DNA from: Comamonadaceae bacterium
GTDB lineage: Bacteria > Pseudomonadota > Gammaproteobacteria > Burkholderiales > Burkholderiaceae_C
Length of the DNA: 64,000 bases
Reading direction: 5' to 3'
NCBI GenBank assembly: GCA_027490925.1
Contig: JAIXXF010000001.1
Location: 1 to 64,000 of the forward strand
Part shown: piece by piece, positions 39,049 to 48,033 of the stretch
Position numbering within the stretch: position 1 is the stretch's first letter
Layout of the letters: each line of letters starts with the position of its first letter
Notes under the pieces: generated by a model
The model's input: only the letters and a program-made list of their open reading frames with translations
Databases searched by the model: none
Told to the model about the DNA's origin: nothing
Made by a program: the position numbers and the translations under genes

Positions 39049-39746
39049 GTGGCCACGCCGCGCATGGCTTGCCCTTGCAGGCGCTGGGGCTGGGGCTGAG
39101 GACGGGGCTATCGCTCACCGAGACCCAGCTTCAGCTTTTGCAAAACTACCTCGACTTGATCCAGAAATGGAACAAGGTCTACAACCTGACCGCGCTGCGC
39201 GACCCCGCCGAAATGCGCACCCACCACCTGCTGGACAGCCTGAGCGTGCTCGCACCCTTGCAGACCCAGCGCCCCGACCAGCCGCTGAAGGTGCTGGACG
39301 TGGGCGCCGGGGCAGGCCTACCGGGTGTGGTGATCGCCATCGCGCGACCCGATGCCAACGTGACCTGCGTCGACACGGTGGCAAAGAAGGCAGCATTTGT
39401 GCAACAGGTGGCGGTCGAGCTGCGGCTGCGCAATCTACAGGGCCTGCACGCGCGAGTGGAGTCGTTGCGCGACAGCCAGTACGACGTGGTGTGCGCCCGG
39501 GCATTTGCATCGCTGGCAGACTTCACCGCGTGGTCGGCCGACGCGCTGGCTCCCGACGGCATTTGGCTCGCCATGAAGGGCAAATACCCGGTCGACGAAA
39601 TCGCGGCGCTGCCACCATCGGTGGAGGTGTTCCACGTGGAACCACTCACCGTGCCAGGGTTGAACGCCGAACGCTGCATCGTCTGGATGCGCAAGAATGC
39701 AACCGCTAAGGGTGGCGACGACATCACCGCCAAGGCCTCGTCGTAA
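39045..39746 (+). CDS. rsmG: 16S rRNA (guanine527-N7)-methyltransferase RsmG (GidB)
   Basis: SAM-dependent methyltransferase of 233 residues modifying G527 of 16S rRNA. Recognised by [24 protein letters not shown] near the N-terminus, [10 protein letters not shown], the SAM loop [20 protein letters not shown], and [16 protein letters not shown]. Its ATG overlaps the mnmG stop by 4 bp, so the two are coupled. The Lys/Thr-rich tail is not conserved. Confidence 0.96.
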   Translation: MSGHAAHGLPLQALGLGLRTGLSLTETQLQLLQNYLDLIQKWNKVYNLTALRDPAEMRTHHLLDSLSVLAPLQTQRPDQPLKVLDVGAGAGLPGVVIAIARPDANVTCVDTVAKKAAFVQQVAVELRLRNLQGLHARVESLRDSQYDVVCARAFASLADFTAWSADALAPDGIWLAMKGKYPVDEIAALPPSVEVFHVEPLTVPGLNAERCIVWMRKNATAKGGDDITAKASS

Positions 39747-39827
39747 ACTCCCTCACACACAGGGCCCGCACCGCGCGGGCCAAGCACACCCGCCACGCCC
39801 GCCCACCCACCGCTTCGAGACCGTCGA

Positions 39828-40598
39828 ATGGCCAAAATCTTCTGCGTTGCCAACCAAAAGGGTGGCGTTGGCAAAACCACCACCACCGTCAATTTGGCAG
39901 CGGGGCTGGCCAAGGTGGGGCAACGGGTGTTGATGGTGGACCTCGATCCGCAAGGCAATGCGACCATGGGGTCAGGCATCGACAAGCGGCAACTCCGGCT
40001 CTCGGTGTATGACGTGCTGCTGGAGTCCGCCTCGGTGGTGGAGGCGCGCGCGACAAGCGACAAGTGCGGCTACGACGTGCTCGGCGCCAACCGTGAGCTC
40101 GCCGGAGCGGAGGTCGAGCTGGTGGACGTCGAGCGGCGGGAGAAACGCCTCAAGACGGCCCTGGCCGAAGCAGACGCCCACTACGACTTTGTGCTGATCG
40201 ACTGCCCGCCGTCCCTCAGCATGCTGACGCTCAACGGCCTGTGCGCCGCGCACGGCGTGATCGTCCCGATGCAATGCGAATACTTCGCGCTGGAAGGCCT
40301 CACCGACCTGGTCAACACCATCAAGCAGGTGCACGCCAACCTGAACAAAGACCTGCTCATCATCGGCTTGTTGCGCGTCATGTTTGACCCGCGCATCACC
40401 CTGCAGGTGCAGGTGAGCGACCAGCTCAAGGCGCATTTCGGCGACAAGGTGTTCAACAGCGTGATCCCGCGCAACGTCCGCCTGGCCGAAGCACCCAGCT
40501 ACGGCCTGCCGGGCGTGACCTTCGACCCCTCGGCCCGCGGGAGCCAAGCCTACGTGGCGTTCGCAGAAGAAATGGTGCAGCGCATCCGCTCGATGTGA
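39828..40598 (+). CDS. parA: Chromosome partitioning ATPase ParA (Soj)
   Basis: Deviant Walker-type ATPase of 256 residues that binds the nucleoid and drives separation of ParB-parS complexes. KGGVGKTTTTVNLAAGL (signature lysine plus P-loop), VDLDPQGNATMGSG, VLIDCPPSLSMLTLNGL and the C-terminal SVIPRNVRLAEAPSYG are all present. It lacks an N-terminal helix-turn-helix, so it is the chromosomal type Ib rather than a plasmid type Ia protein. It is 81 bp downstream of rsmG. Confidence 0.97.
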   Translation: MAKIFCVANQKGGVGKTTTTVNLAAGLAKVGQRVLMVDLDPQGNATMGSGIDKRQLRLSVYDVLLESASVVEARATSDKCGYDVLGANRELAGAEVELVDVERREKRLKTALAEADAHYDFVLIDCPPSLSMLTLNGLCAAHGVIVPMQCEYFALEGLTDLVNTIKQVHANLNKDLLIIGLLRVMFDPRITLQVQVSDQLKAHFGDKVFNSVIPRNVRLAEAPSYGLPGVTFDPSARGSQAYVAFAEEMVQRIRSM

Positions 40599-40679
40599 CA
40601 CGTCGGCCGAAGCCAGCCCATCAGACACCATTGCCCTGAGCACCTCCCAACCCCGCTGCCATTGCGGCAACCAGCCCCC

Positions 40680-41240
40680 ATGCCACACCTCATCCCGGCC
40701 GAACCCCAGGTGCTGCTGCTTCCCGGCTGGCACAACAGCGGTCCGGGCCATTGGCAGACCCTGTGGGAAAAGCGGCACGGCCACACTCGGGTCGAGCAGC
40801 ACGACTGGCAACGCCCGCTGCGGGGCGACTGGTCCGCACGCTTGGAAGAGGCCGTGCTCGCCGCCCGCACGCCAGTGGTGCTGGCGGCACACAGCCTGGG
40901 CTGCCTGCTCGTGGCGGCCTGGGCGGCCCACTCACGCTACACCCAGCGGGTGCAAGCGGCCCTGCTGGTCGCCCCACCCGATGTCGCACGCGAGGACCTG
41001 GCCCCGCACCTTCCCGGCTGGTCCCCACCCGTGTTGACGCGTTTGCCGTTCCGCAGCACCGTGGTGTGCAGCCGCAACGACCCTTTTTCCAGCCCCGAAC
41101 ACACCCGAACCTGCGCCAGCGCCTGGGGCGCCGCGCTGGTCGACGCAGGCGAGTCGGGCCACCTCAATGCCGAGGCGGGCCTGGGCGACTGGCCCGAAGG
41201 CCTGCAATGGCTGCACGCCCTGATGACACCGAAAGATTGA
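40680..41240 (+). CDS. RBBP9/YdeN-type alpha/beta hydrolase
   Basis: Small serine hydrolase of 186 residues. LLLPGWHNSGPGHWQTLWEKRH at the start and the nucleophile elbow LAAHSLGCLLVAAWAA (Ser of HSLG) define the RBBP9/YdeN (DUF1234-like) family; SRNDPFSS carries the acid and DAGESGHLNAEAGLGDWPEG the catalytic His. ATG 40680 starts just before the first strand. It is lodged between parA and parB, only 2 bp before parB, in the same operon; no segregation role is known for the family. Confidence 0.88.
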   Translation: MPHLIPAEPQVLLLPGWHNSGPGHWQTLWEKRHGHTRVEQHDWQRPLRGDWSARLEEAVLAARTPVVLAAHSLGCLLVAAWAAHSRYTQRVQAALLVAPPDVAREDLAPHLPGWSPPVLTRLPFRSTVVCSRNDPFSSPEHTRTCASAWGAALVDAGESGHLNAEAGLGDWPEGLQWLHALMTPKD

Positions 41241-41242
41241 AC

Positions 41243-42160
41243 ATGGTCACCAAAAAACCCAAAGGCCTGGGCCGCGGCCTCGAAGCCCTGCTCGGCCCCA
41301 CCGCCACCGAGGGTGGCGCACCGGCCGACCCCGCCGGTGTGCCCAGCACCCTGGCGCTCACCGAGCTGGTGCCCGGCCAGTACCAGCCCCGCACCCGCAT
41401 GGATGAAGGCGCGCTCTACGAGCTGGCCGAAAGCATCAAAGCGCAGGGCATCATGCAGCCGATCTTGGTGCGTCGCCTGAACGACGGTGACCACCAAGGC
41501 AAGTACGAGATCATCGCGGGCGAGCGGCGTTTCCGCGCCGCCAAACTCGCTGGTCTGGACAGCGTGCCCGTGCTGGTGCGCGACGTGCCCAATGAGTCTG
41601 CCGCCGCGATGTCGCTGATCGAAAACATCCAGCGCGAAGACCTCAACCCGCTGGAGGAGGCCCAGGGCCTGCAGCGTCTGGTCAAAGAATTCGGTCTCAC
41701 CCACGAACTCGCCGCCCAAGCGGTGGGGCGCTCGCGCAGCGCCGCCAGCAACTTGCTGCGGCTTTTGAACTTGGCCGAGCCGGTGCAGACCATGCTGATG
41801 GCGGGTGACCTCGACATGGGTCACGCCCGCGCCTTGCTGGCGCTGGACCGCGCCGCGCAGATCACAGCAGGCCACCAGATCAGCGCCAAAAAATTGTCGG
41901 TGCGCGAGGCCGAAGGGCTGGTCAGAAAGCTCAGCGCCGAGTTCAACCTGGTGGCGCCCAAGCCCAAAAAAGAAAAGTCGCGCGACCTAAAAAGGGTGGA
42001 AGAAGAGCTGTCGGACCTGCTCGCCGCAGCGGTCGAAGTGCGGGTGAAAAAGCGCGTCAAGCGCCACGGCCGGGTGGAAGAAATGGGCGAACTCGCGGTC
42101 CAGTTCGGCTCGCTCGACGCCCTGAACGGCCTGATCGACAAATTGCGCGGCCCAGGCTGA
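41243..42160 (+). CDS. parB: Chromosome partitioning protein ParB (Spo0J)
   Basis: CTP-dependent parS-binding clamp, 305 residues. Start MVTKKPKGLGRGLEALLG is the ParA-stimulating N-terminal peptide; the CTPase domain holds IKAQGIMQPILVRRL and the GERRFRAAKLAG box; the helix-turn-helix is LTHELAAQAVGRSRSAASNLLRLLNL; the C-terminal dimer domain follows a Lys/Glu-rich linker (KPKKEKSRDLKRVEEELSDLL). Its target parS is inside mnmG. The 96 bp after its stop contain no clear terminator. Confidence 0.97.
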   Translation: MVTKKPKGLGRGLEALLGPTATEGGAPADPAGVPSTLALTELVPGQYQPRTRMDEGALYELAESIKAQGIMQPILVRRLNDGDHQGKYEIIAGERRFRAAKLAGLDSVPVLVRDVPNESAAAMSLIENIQREDLNPLEEAQGLQRLVKEFGLTHELAAQAVGRSRSAASNLLRLLNLAEPVQTMLMAGDLDMGHARALLALDRAAQITAGHQISAKKLSVREAEGLVRKLSAEFNLVAPKPKKEKSRDLKRVEEELSDLLAAAVEVRVKKRVKRHGRVEEMGELAVQFGSLDALNGLIDKLRGPG

Positions 42161-42256
42161 CCCAGCAATCGCACCACCCAACAACCTTCCACCGACCCAC
42201 TGCCATCGGCCACCCCCCGCTGGCAGCCACCCACACCCACCGACAGGAGATCGCCC

Positions 42257-42823
42257 ATGGGCAACCGCCTCACACAAATCGCCACCCGCACCGGAGACAA
42301 CGGCACCACCGGCCTGGGGGACAACACCCGGGTGAGCAAAAACAGCCTCCGCGTGCATGCGATGGGCGAGGTCGACGAACTCAACTCGCACATTGGCGTG
42401 CTGCTGTGCGAGCCGCTGCCCGACCCGGTCCGCACGCTGCTGGTGGAGATCCAGCACCAGTTGTTCAACCTGGGCGGCGAGCTCAGCATTCCCGGCTTTG
42501 AGCTGCTCAAGGGCGAAGCGGTGCTGGCACTGGACGAAGCACTGGCCGAACACAACGCGGCGTTGCCACGGTTGCAAGAGTTCATCTTGCCCGCAGGCAC
42601 CCGCGCCGCGTCGTTGGCCCACGTCTGTCGCACCGTGGCGCGCCGGGCCGAGCGGGCGGTGGTCGCGCTGGGCGCTGAAGAAGCGCTGAAAGACAACCCC
42701 CGTCAGTACCTCAACCGCCTGAGCGACCTGATGTTTGTGCTCGCACGCGTGCTCAACCGCATGGATGGCGGCGACGACGTGTACTGGAAAAGCGAACGCA
42801 TGACGCGGTCCACCGCTGGGTGA
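42257..42823 (+). CDS. PduO-type cob(I)alamin adenosyltransferase
   Basis: Trimeric helical enzyme of 188 residues that makes adenosylcobalamin from cob(I)alamin and ATP. The ATP-binding N-terminal motif TRTGDNGTTGLGDNTRVSKNSLR and the helix RRAERAVVALG are diagnostic of the PduO/MMAB family; the late RLSDLMFVLARVLNR is conserved. AGGAG stands 9 bp before the ATG. A B12-dependent metH is encoded in the same window, but that enzyme uses methylcobalamin, so the adenosylated form must serve another, unseen enzyme. Confidence 0.93.
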   Translation: MGNRLTQIATRTGDNGTTGLGDNTRVSKNSLRVHAMGEVDELNSHIGVLLCEPLPDPVRTLLVEIQHQLFNLGGELSIPGFELLKGEAVLALDEALAEHNAALPRLQEFILPAGTRAASLAHVCRTVARRAERAVVALGAEEALKDNPRQYLNRLSDLMFVLARVLNRMDGGDDVYWKSERMTRSTAG

Positions 42824-42927
42824 AGGGGGCCTCGGTCGGGGAGTGGACGGGTCCGGCATCGGCCACGCCACTGGTCAAGGATCACCGGTCACCAGTAACA
42901 GACAACGGACTGACGCACCAGCCCAAG

Positions 42928-42993
42928 ATGCTCTGTTCTTGATAGCTGAAAAATGAGGCTGGGCGTGGGCTAGGACACATTTATTCTTAAAAA
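42928..42993. repeat. Dispersed ATAGC-family repeat, intergenic
   Basis: Contains TTGATAGCTG and GGGCGTGGGCTAGG...ATTTATT, aligning with the heads and GGGCTA tails of the other copies but more diverged. It fills part of the 324-bp gap (42824-43147) between the adenosyltransferase and dienelactone hydrolase genes; the rest of that gap has no gene. Confidence 0.5.
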
Positions 42994-43100
42994 CACACCG
43001 CCAAATATCCGTGCGGCCGTTTTTGAGCGGTTTTTGCGTCGTCGCCGCGGCGCCTTGAGGGACGCACGCGGGACGCCGAAGAAACCACACCCAGGAGCAC

Positions 43101-43128
43101 GGAGCAGGCAACCCCGCGGGCCTGCTCC
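43101..43128 (-). terminator. Hairpin downstream of the dienelactone hydrolase gene
   Basis: GGAGCAGGC (43101-43109) pairs perfectly with GCCTGCTCC (43120-43128) across a 10-nt loop, 19 bp past the stop. There is no T-run, so the stem may instead stabilise the transcript end. Confidence 0.5.
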
Positions 43129-43147
43129 TCGGGGGCAGCGCCAGGCG

Positions 43148-44044
43148 TCAGACGCCGTGCTTTTTGAGCCAGTCGTTGGCCAGTTTCTGCGCGTAGGTGG
43201 CGGCGGCCTTGTCGTAGGTGGGGCGGTAGTCGGCGTTGAAGCCGTGGTCCACGTTGGGGAACACCACGATCTCTGAACCGCTGGTGCCCTTGTTCACCAA
43301 GCCACGCATCTTGGCAATGGTTTCCTGCTTCACGAACGCGTCGATGCCCGAATACAAGCCGAGTACCGGCACCTTGACGTTGCTGGCGAAGTCGATCGGG
43401 TCTTGGGTGCGCAGGTTGCCATCTTTCAGACCTTCCAGCAGCCCGTAGTAGGCCACAGCCGCTTTCAGGCTGGGGTTGTGGTTGGCGTACACCCAGGCGG
43501 TGCGGCCGCCCCAGCAGTAACCCACCAGACCGGCTTTGTCGGTGTTGGCGTGGCCGCTGGCCTTGGCAAACGCCAGCGCGGCGTCCAGGTCGGCATTGAC
43601 CTGAGCATCGGGCACCTTGGACACCACGGTCGACAAGATGGTCTGGATGTCGGTCAGCTTGCTGACATCGCCCTGGCGCGCAAACATTTCCGGCGCGATG
43701 GCGTAGTAGCCCTGCTTGGCATAACGGCGGCACATGTCCTTGATGTGCTCGTGCACACCAAAAATCTCCTGCACCACCAGGATCACCGGGTGCTTGCCGG
43801 CTTTGGCCGGACGGGCCACGTAGCCAGGGATCTTGCCGTCCTTCACCGGGATGCTCACCTCGCCCGCCACCAGGCCCTTGGCGTCGGTGGTGATGGTCTG
43901 GGCCGACACTGGCAATGTCGCCACCGCAAAACCGCTGGCCAAAGAGGTCATGACAAAGCGGCGGCTGAAAGCGGTGGGGGTGGTGGATTCGGTGGCACTG
44001 CCATCGTGGGCGATGGGGTGGCGGCCGTATTGCATCAAGTACAT
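43148..44044 (-). CDS. Tat-exported dienelactone hydrolase family protein
   Basis: Alpha/beta hydrolase of 298 residues. The catalytic triad is visible: nucleophile Cys in LVGYCWGGRTAWVY, Asp in LYSGIDAFVKQE, His in FPNVDHGFNADYR; VVQEIFGVHEHIKDMCRRYAKQGY is the family signature. A twin-arginine signal SRRFVMTSLASGFAVATLPVSAQ follows a 27-residue polar leader (MYLMQYGRHPIAHDG...), so the enzyme should be periplasmic. ATG 44044 has GAGGAG before it. True substrates of such exported members are unknown; dienelactone itself is unlikely without a catechol pathway nearby. Confidence 0.9.
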   Translation of the reverse strand: MYLMQYGRHPIAHDGSATESTTPTAFSRRFVMTSLASGFAVATLPVSAQTITTDAKGLVAGEVSIPVKDGKIPGYVARPAKAGKHPVILVVQEIFGVHEHIKDMCRRYAKQGYYAIAPEMFARQGDVSKLTDIQTILSTVVSKVPDAQVNADLDAALAFAKASGHANTDKAGLVGYCWGGRTAWVYANHNPSLKAAVAYYGLLEGLKDGNLRTQDPIDFASNVKVPVLGLYSGIDAFVKQETIAKMRGLVNKGTSGSEIVVFPNVDHGFNADYRPTYDKAAATYAQKLANDWLKKHGV

Positions 44045-44349
44045 TGGGTCTCCTCGGGTGGGGGGTGGGGCGGGGCGGGAGCCCCGCCAGGTGGGTGTTG
44101 CCCGGTGGGCGCGTCGCCGCAACCGGTCCGGGTTGAGCGCAGTGTAGGCCAGGCCTGCGCACACCGTGTGACCACACACCAAACCCCCGCAAACCCTCGG
44201 GGGATGGCGTCGCCGCATAAGATAGGTGCGTCAATTGGGGTCACCATGCTCGCAAGCGAGGCGCCAACCCAAGCGCCAGCACCCGCGCCCCGCAGAACCC
44301 CACACCACGCCCGCCCCAACCCCTTCGCCACCACCCAACCGACCCGCGC
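44045..44349. other. Divergent intergenic region, no gene seen
   Basis: 305 bp between the dienelactone hydrolase start and the old-yellow-enzyme start. It is C-rich toward the right end and contains no convincing frame, repeat or hairpin; promoters for both genes must lie here but no strong -10/-35 pair stands out. Confidence 0.45.
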
Positions 44350-45471
44350 ATGAGCACCCTGTTCACCCCCTTTCCCCTGCCTTCGCCACGCGGCGGACTC
44401 GCCTTGGCCAACCGCCTGGTGGTGGCGCCGATGTGCCAATACTCGGCCCGCGATGGCGACGCCACCGACTGGCACCTCGCCCATTGGACCAGCCTGCTCA
44501 ACAGCGGGGCGGGGCTGGTCACCCTGGAGGCCACCGCCGTCACGCCCGAAGGCCGCATCACGCCCAGCTGCCTCGGCCTGTGGGACGACCGCACCGAACA
44601 CGCCCTGGGGGCCACACTGGCGCGCGCCCGCGCGCTGGCGCCCAAGGTGCCCGTCTGCATCCAGCTCGCCCATGCGGGGCGCAAGGCGTCCAGCGCCGTA
44701 CCGTGGCAAGGCGGCCAACTGCTGGCCGCAGGGCAGGGCGGCTGGGCCACCGTGGCGCCTTCGGCGCTGCCCCACCTGCCCAACGAAACCGCCCCCGAAG
44801 CGCTCGACGCGGCAGGGCTGCAACGGCTGATCGACGCCTTCGTGCGGGCGGCCCAGCGCGCCGACCGGCTCGGCATCGAAGCGGTCGAACTGCACGCGGC
44901 ACACGGCTATCTGCTGCACCAGTTCTTGTCGCCGTTGGCCAACCAACGCGGTGACGAATTTGGCGGCCCGCTGGACAACCGCATGCGCTTCCCGCTGGCG
45001 GTCTTCGCGGCGGTGCGTCAGGCGTTCAGTGGCGTGCTAGGCGTCCGCGTGTCGGCCAGCGACTGGGTGGACGGCGGCTGGGACGTGGACCAAACCGCCA
45101 CTTTCGCGCAGCGCTTGAAGGCGGCGGGGTGCGACTTCGTGCACGTTTCCTCGGGCGGCGTGTCGCCGCAGCAGAAGATCGCCATCGGGCCCGGCTACCA
45201 GCTGGGCTTTGCCAAGCAGATCAAGGCGCAGTCGGGCCTGGCCACCACCGCCGTCGGCCTGATCACCACGCCGCAAGAGGCCGAAGCGGTGGTCGCCTCC
45301 GGCGACGCCGACCTGGTGGCGCTGGCCCGCGCCTTCTTATACAAGCCCCGCTGGGGCTGGGAAGCCGCTGCGGCCTTGGGCGCCCAGGTCGAGGCCCACC
45401 CCGCGTACTGGCGTTGCCTGCCGCGAGAAGCACAGGCCGTGTTTGGCGCGGTGCGGATCGGCCAGCGCTGA
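44350..45471 (+). CDS. Old yellow enzyme, YqjM/NamA-type NADH:flavin oxidoreductase
   Basis: FMN ene-reductase of 373 residues. VVAPMCQYSARDGDATDWHLAHW carries the regulatory cysteine and the Trp-His region typical of class II (YqjM-like) enzymes rather than the Thr of classical OYE; VCIQLAHAGRKAS, the paired active-site histidines in VELHAAHGYLLHQFLSPLANQRGDEFGG, and GDADLVALARAFLYKPRWGWEAA complete the fold. It reduces activated alkenes or nitro compounds; the physiological substrate is not known. Monocistronic. Confidence 0.93.
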   Translation: MSTLFTPFPLPSPRGGLALANRLVVAPMCQYSARDGDATDWHLAHWTSLLNSGAGLVTLEATAVTPEGRITPSCLGLWDDRTEHALGATLARARALAPKVPVCIQLAHAGRKASSAVPWQGGQLLAAGQGGWATVAPSALPHLPNETAPEALDAAGLQRLIDAFVRAAQRADRLGIEAVELHAAHGYLLHQFLSPLANQRGDEFGGPLDNRMRFPLAVFAAVRQAFSGVLGVRVSASDWVDGGWDVDQTATFAQRLKAAGCDFVHVSSGGVSPQQKIAIGPGYQLGFAKQIKAQSGLATTAVGLITTPQEAEAVVASGDADLVALARAFLYKPRWGWEAAAALGAQVEAHPAYWRCLPREAQAVFGAVRIGQR

Positions 45472-45743
45472 GGCGCCAACGCCATGAGCCCCCACAGCGC
45501 TGGGTGATCCACGCACTGGGAGATTCGCCCATTTGGCCCACCCCTCGGGCAAGGCCCCCACCATCAGCCAGCGATTCACCGGCGTGATTGGGCGCATTTC
45601 TGGCCTTTGCGCCGCTGGCAGTTGGGCATGATGTCGTCCCGGATAAAAGCCTGGGCCTTTGACGGGCCCAAGCCAAACACCGCGCCAACACAGCGCTTAC
45701 ACACCTCGCCGCCACAGCACAGCACCCGCCGTTCTGCACCAAG

Positions 45744-45788
45744 CCAACGCCCACCACGCCAACGCCCGCCACGCCAACGCCCGCCACG
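45744..45788. repeat. Three tandem copies of a 15-bp unit
   Basis: CCAACGCCC(A/G)CCACG repeated three times directly, the first copy differing by one base. It sits in the 342-bp gap 45472-45813, just upstream of the first lipoprotein start; if translated in that frame it would give an Arg/Pro-rich repeat, but the lipobox start lies after it. The remainder of the gap holds no gene. Confidence 0.7.
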
Positions 45789-45813
45789 CGCCGAGCCACC
45801 CCACCCAACCCGC

Positions 45814-46440
45814 ATGCCCCCGGCCCAACACCTCGCCCTGACCCTGCTCGCCGCCCTGGCAATGGGCGGCTGTACAACCACCCCCGCCCCCAGCGCCCGA
45901 CCCACCCCGCCGCCCGCACCGCATGCGCCCAGCCCGCCACCAGACACAGGGGCCAGCGTGCCGCACCAGGCCCTGCCGACGCGCCTCATGGTCACGGTCG
46001 AGGCACTCAGCGACGCCGATGCCCTCGGTCCCATCGTCGACATGCCGGTGCCCAACGGTGTGCCACAGCCAGAACGCCCGCGCCGCAAGTCCGCCACACC
46101 GCCCGTTGCCGTGGTCCCACCGTCGGTGCGCTGCCAAGCGGTTCGCCGCCGCGACCCCATTGCCGACTCACAACTTGGCGCCCACGCCCTCCGGGCCATC
46201 GACAAGGCCCGAGACGCGGTGGTGGAAACCATCACCATCAGCTGCCGCAACCACAGCCACCGTAGCCACATCGTTCAACTGACCATAGACGCCATCGGCA
46301 TGTCTGGCCTGCCCGACGCCGCCGCACACCCGCATGGCCACCGCATCGCCCCGCGGTCAGAACGCCGCTTGGCCACATTGGTCGCCACCAGCCGCCCGGC
46401 ACGGGCGGACATTTGGTACACCCACAAGGCGGCGCCCTGA
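45814..46440 (+). CDS. Putative lipoprotein, first of a tandem paralogous pair
   Basis: 208 residues. From the ATG at 45814 a lipoprotein signal is read (MPPAQHLALTLLAALAMGGC, Cys20), then a Pro/Ala-rich tether, and a C-terminal domain of about 100 residues beginning SVRCQAVRRRD. Its last 65 residues, from CRNHSHRSHIVQLTIDA to the end, align without gaps with the last 65 of the next protein (23 identities by my count, including CRN, GLP, GH, PA and Y-x-H). A longer upstream frame would place the signal internally. I do not recognise the domain. Confidence 0.7.
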   Translation: MPPAQHLALTLLAALAMGGCTTTPAPSARPTPPPAPHAPSPPPDTGASVPHQALPTRLMVTVEALSDADALGPIVDMPVPNGVPQPERPRRKSATPPVAVVPPSVRCQAVRRRDPIADSQLGAHALRAIDKARDAVVETITISCRNHSHRSHIVQLTIDAIGMSGLPDAAAHPHGHRIAPRSERRLATLVATSRPARADIWYTHKAAP

Positions 46441-46574
46441 TGGTGCGCAAGCCCCATGCATTCATGCCCGCTTCAGGCGACTTGTCACAGACTTCACCGA
46501 TACTCAACGCACGACCAGGGCGCCTCGCTTGCCCGATGCCTCCGCCGCCCCGCTCCTCGACGCCCCGCCCCTGT

Positions 46575-48008
46575 ATGACCACGCGCTTTTTTCTGCCTCT
46601 CCCGCCCTCGCTTCACGCGCCCTTGTTGCCCACGCCCTCGCTGTTGACACGCCCGTTCCAACTCACCACGAACGCCCGCGATGACCACACGCCGTCACGG
46701 CGTCGCCTCACAGGTCTCTGGCGGGCCGCGTGCGCAGCAGGCGTGCTGAGCACGCTGGCCGGCTGCGCTCTGCCACCGGAACTGCTGCCCCCACCAGAAG
46801 CGCCCCCCAAGCCACAACCGTATGTCTTCGGCACGCCCATCCCACGGCCTGCCAAACCCACCCAGGACGCTGCCTCAGCGACCCCGCAGACCACTGCTGG
46901 CCAAACCGTCGCCAATGCCAGCGCCAAAACCAACACAGGCACCAGCACCACCAGCAACCCACCCGTCAAACCCGCTGCCCCTGTGACCACGGCAACACCC
47001 ACGCTGCCGCTGGCACGACCAGCCGCCACCGGCACGGCCAGCGCGGCGGCCAATACAGCCTCCCGCGGCGGTGCCAACCCGGCTGCCCTCAGCCCCAGCA
47101 GCGGCGTGAGCATCGTTGGGCCAAACAGCACGACGGCCCCCGCCGCACGCCCCAGCGTCACCCCGGACAAGCCCGCTTCCACCCGCCCACCCATCGCCAC
47201 CAGCCCCAAGATCACTGAACCAGTGTCCGCCGCGGTGCCCACAGGCCCATCGGTGCCCCTTCCAACCACTCCAGCCGCTTCAACCGCTACAGCCCCATCG
47301 GCCTCCGTGGCGGCTTCGGCCACCGCCACCCCTGCCACCACCGCCAGCAACCCCGACGTCGCAGCCGCACCCACCGCCGCATTGGCCACGCCGGCGACCA
47401 AGACGGGCGACACCAACAAAAGCGGCCCACTGCCCACGGCAAACGTGGACTCCGCCAAGCCAGCGCCTGCCGACGACAAAGCCGACAAACCCGCCACCCC
47501 TGCCGCGCCAACGCCCAGCGCCAAAGCCGAGGACCGGGGCGACGGGCCCGACGCCACCCGCCCGGATGGGAGCGACGACGCCAGCAATGGCCAGGCCTCG
47601 GCCGAGTCCGACGCCCCGAAACCCGTCGAGCTGCGCACCCGGGTGGTGGCCAAGGTCGAACCACCGCCGTGGAACTACCGCCCGCCGGTGGTGTTGGCCC
47701 CGCCACCACCGCCCCAAATGCCCGAACCGGTGACGGTGCGCGCCAGCCAGCTGATCGCCTGCGAAGCGCGGCGCACGCTGCAGGAGGAAGAGCAGCGCAC
47801 CAGCATCACCTGCCGCAACGGCAGCCGGATGCGACAGACCGTGTACCTGCGCATCCAGGCCAGCAACGTGGCGGGCCTGCCCACGCCAGAGGCCGAACGG
47901 GCAGGCCATGTGCTCAACCCCGGCGAGACGCGCACGCTGGTCAATTTGGCGATCGTCGCCCAGCCCGCGCAGGTGGCGTTCAGCTACAGCCACCAGCCAC
48001 GGCCTTGA
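46575..48008 (+). CDS. Putative Pro/Ala/Thr-rich lipoprotein, second of the paralogous pair
   Basis: About 477 residues with an uncertain start. A lipobox (RRRLTGLWRAACAAGVLSTLAGC) lies near 46720-46785, but the frame runs open far upstream; the ATG at 46575 and TTG at 46644 are options, and an out-of-frame ATG at 46681 raises the possibility of a small frameshift. After the cysteine come about 300 residues of Ala/Pro/Thr/Ser-rich tether, then a folded end starting LIACEARRTLQEEEQRTSITCRNGS and homologous to the previous protein's C-terminus. Likely an envelope-tethered domain on a long flexible arm. Confidence 0.6.
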   Translation: MTTRFFLPLPPSLHAPLLPTPSLLTRPFQLTTNARDDHTPSRRRLTGLWRAACAAGVLSTLAGCALPPELLPPPEAPPKPQPYVFGTPIPRPAKPTQDAASATPQTTAGQTVANASAKTNTGTSTTSNPPVKPAAPVTTATPTLPLARPAATGTASAAANTASRGGANPAALSPSSGVSIVGPNSTTAPAARPSVTPDKPASTRPPIATSPKITEPVSAAVPTGPSVPLPTTPAASTATAPSASVAASATATPATTASNPDVAAAPTAALATPATKTGDTNKSGPLPTANVDSAKPAPADDKADKPATPAAPTPSAKAEDRGDGPDATRPDGSDDASNGQASAESDAPKPVELRTRVVAKVEPPPWNYRPPVVLAPPPPPQMPEPVTVRASQLIACEARRTLQEEEQRTSITCRNGSRMRQTVYLRIQASNVAGLPTPEAERAGHVLNPGETRTLVNLAIVAQPAQVAFSYSHQPRP

Positions 48009-48033
48009 TCCACCGCCGCGGCCAACGCGCAAG

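Noticed and set aside
42161-42256. Possible cobalamin riboswitch before the adenosyltransferase (GGAGA near the start resembles part of a B12 box)
   Set aside because: The gap is only 96 bp, the match is weak and the GGAGA is explained by the ribosome-binding site.
45744-45788. CRISPR-like tandem units
   Set aside because: Three directly adjacent 15-bp copies without spacers form a simple tandem repeat, not an array.
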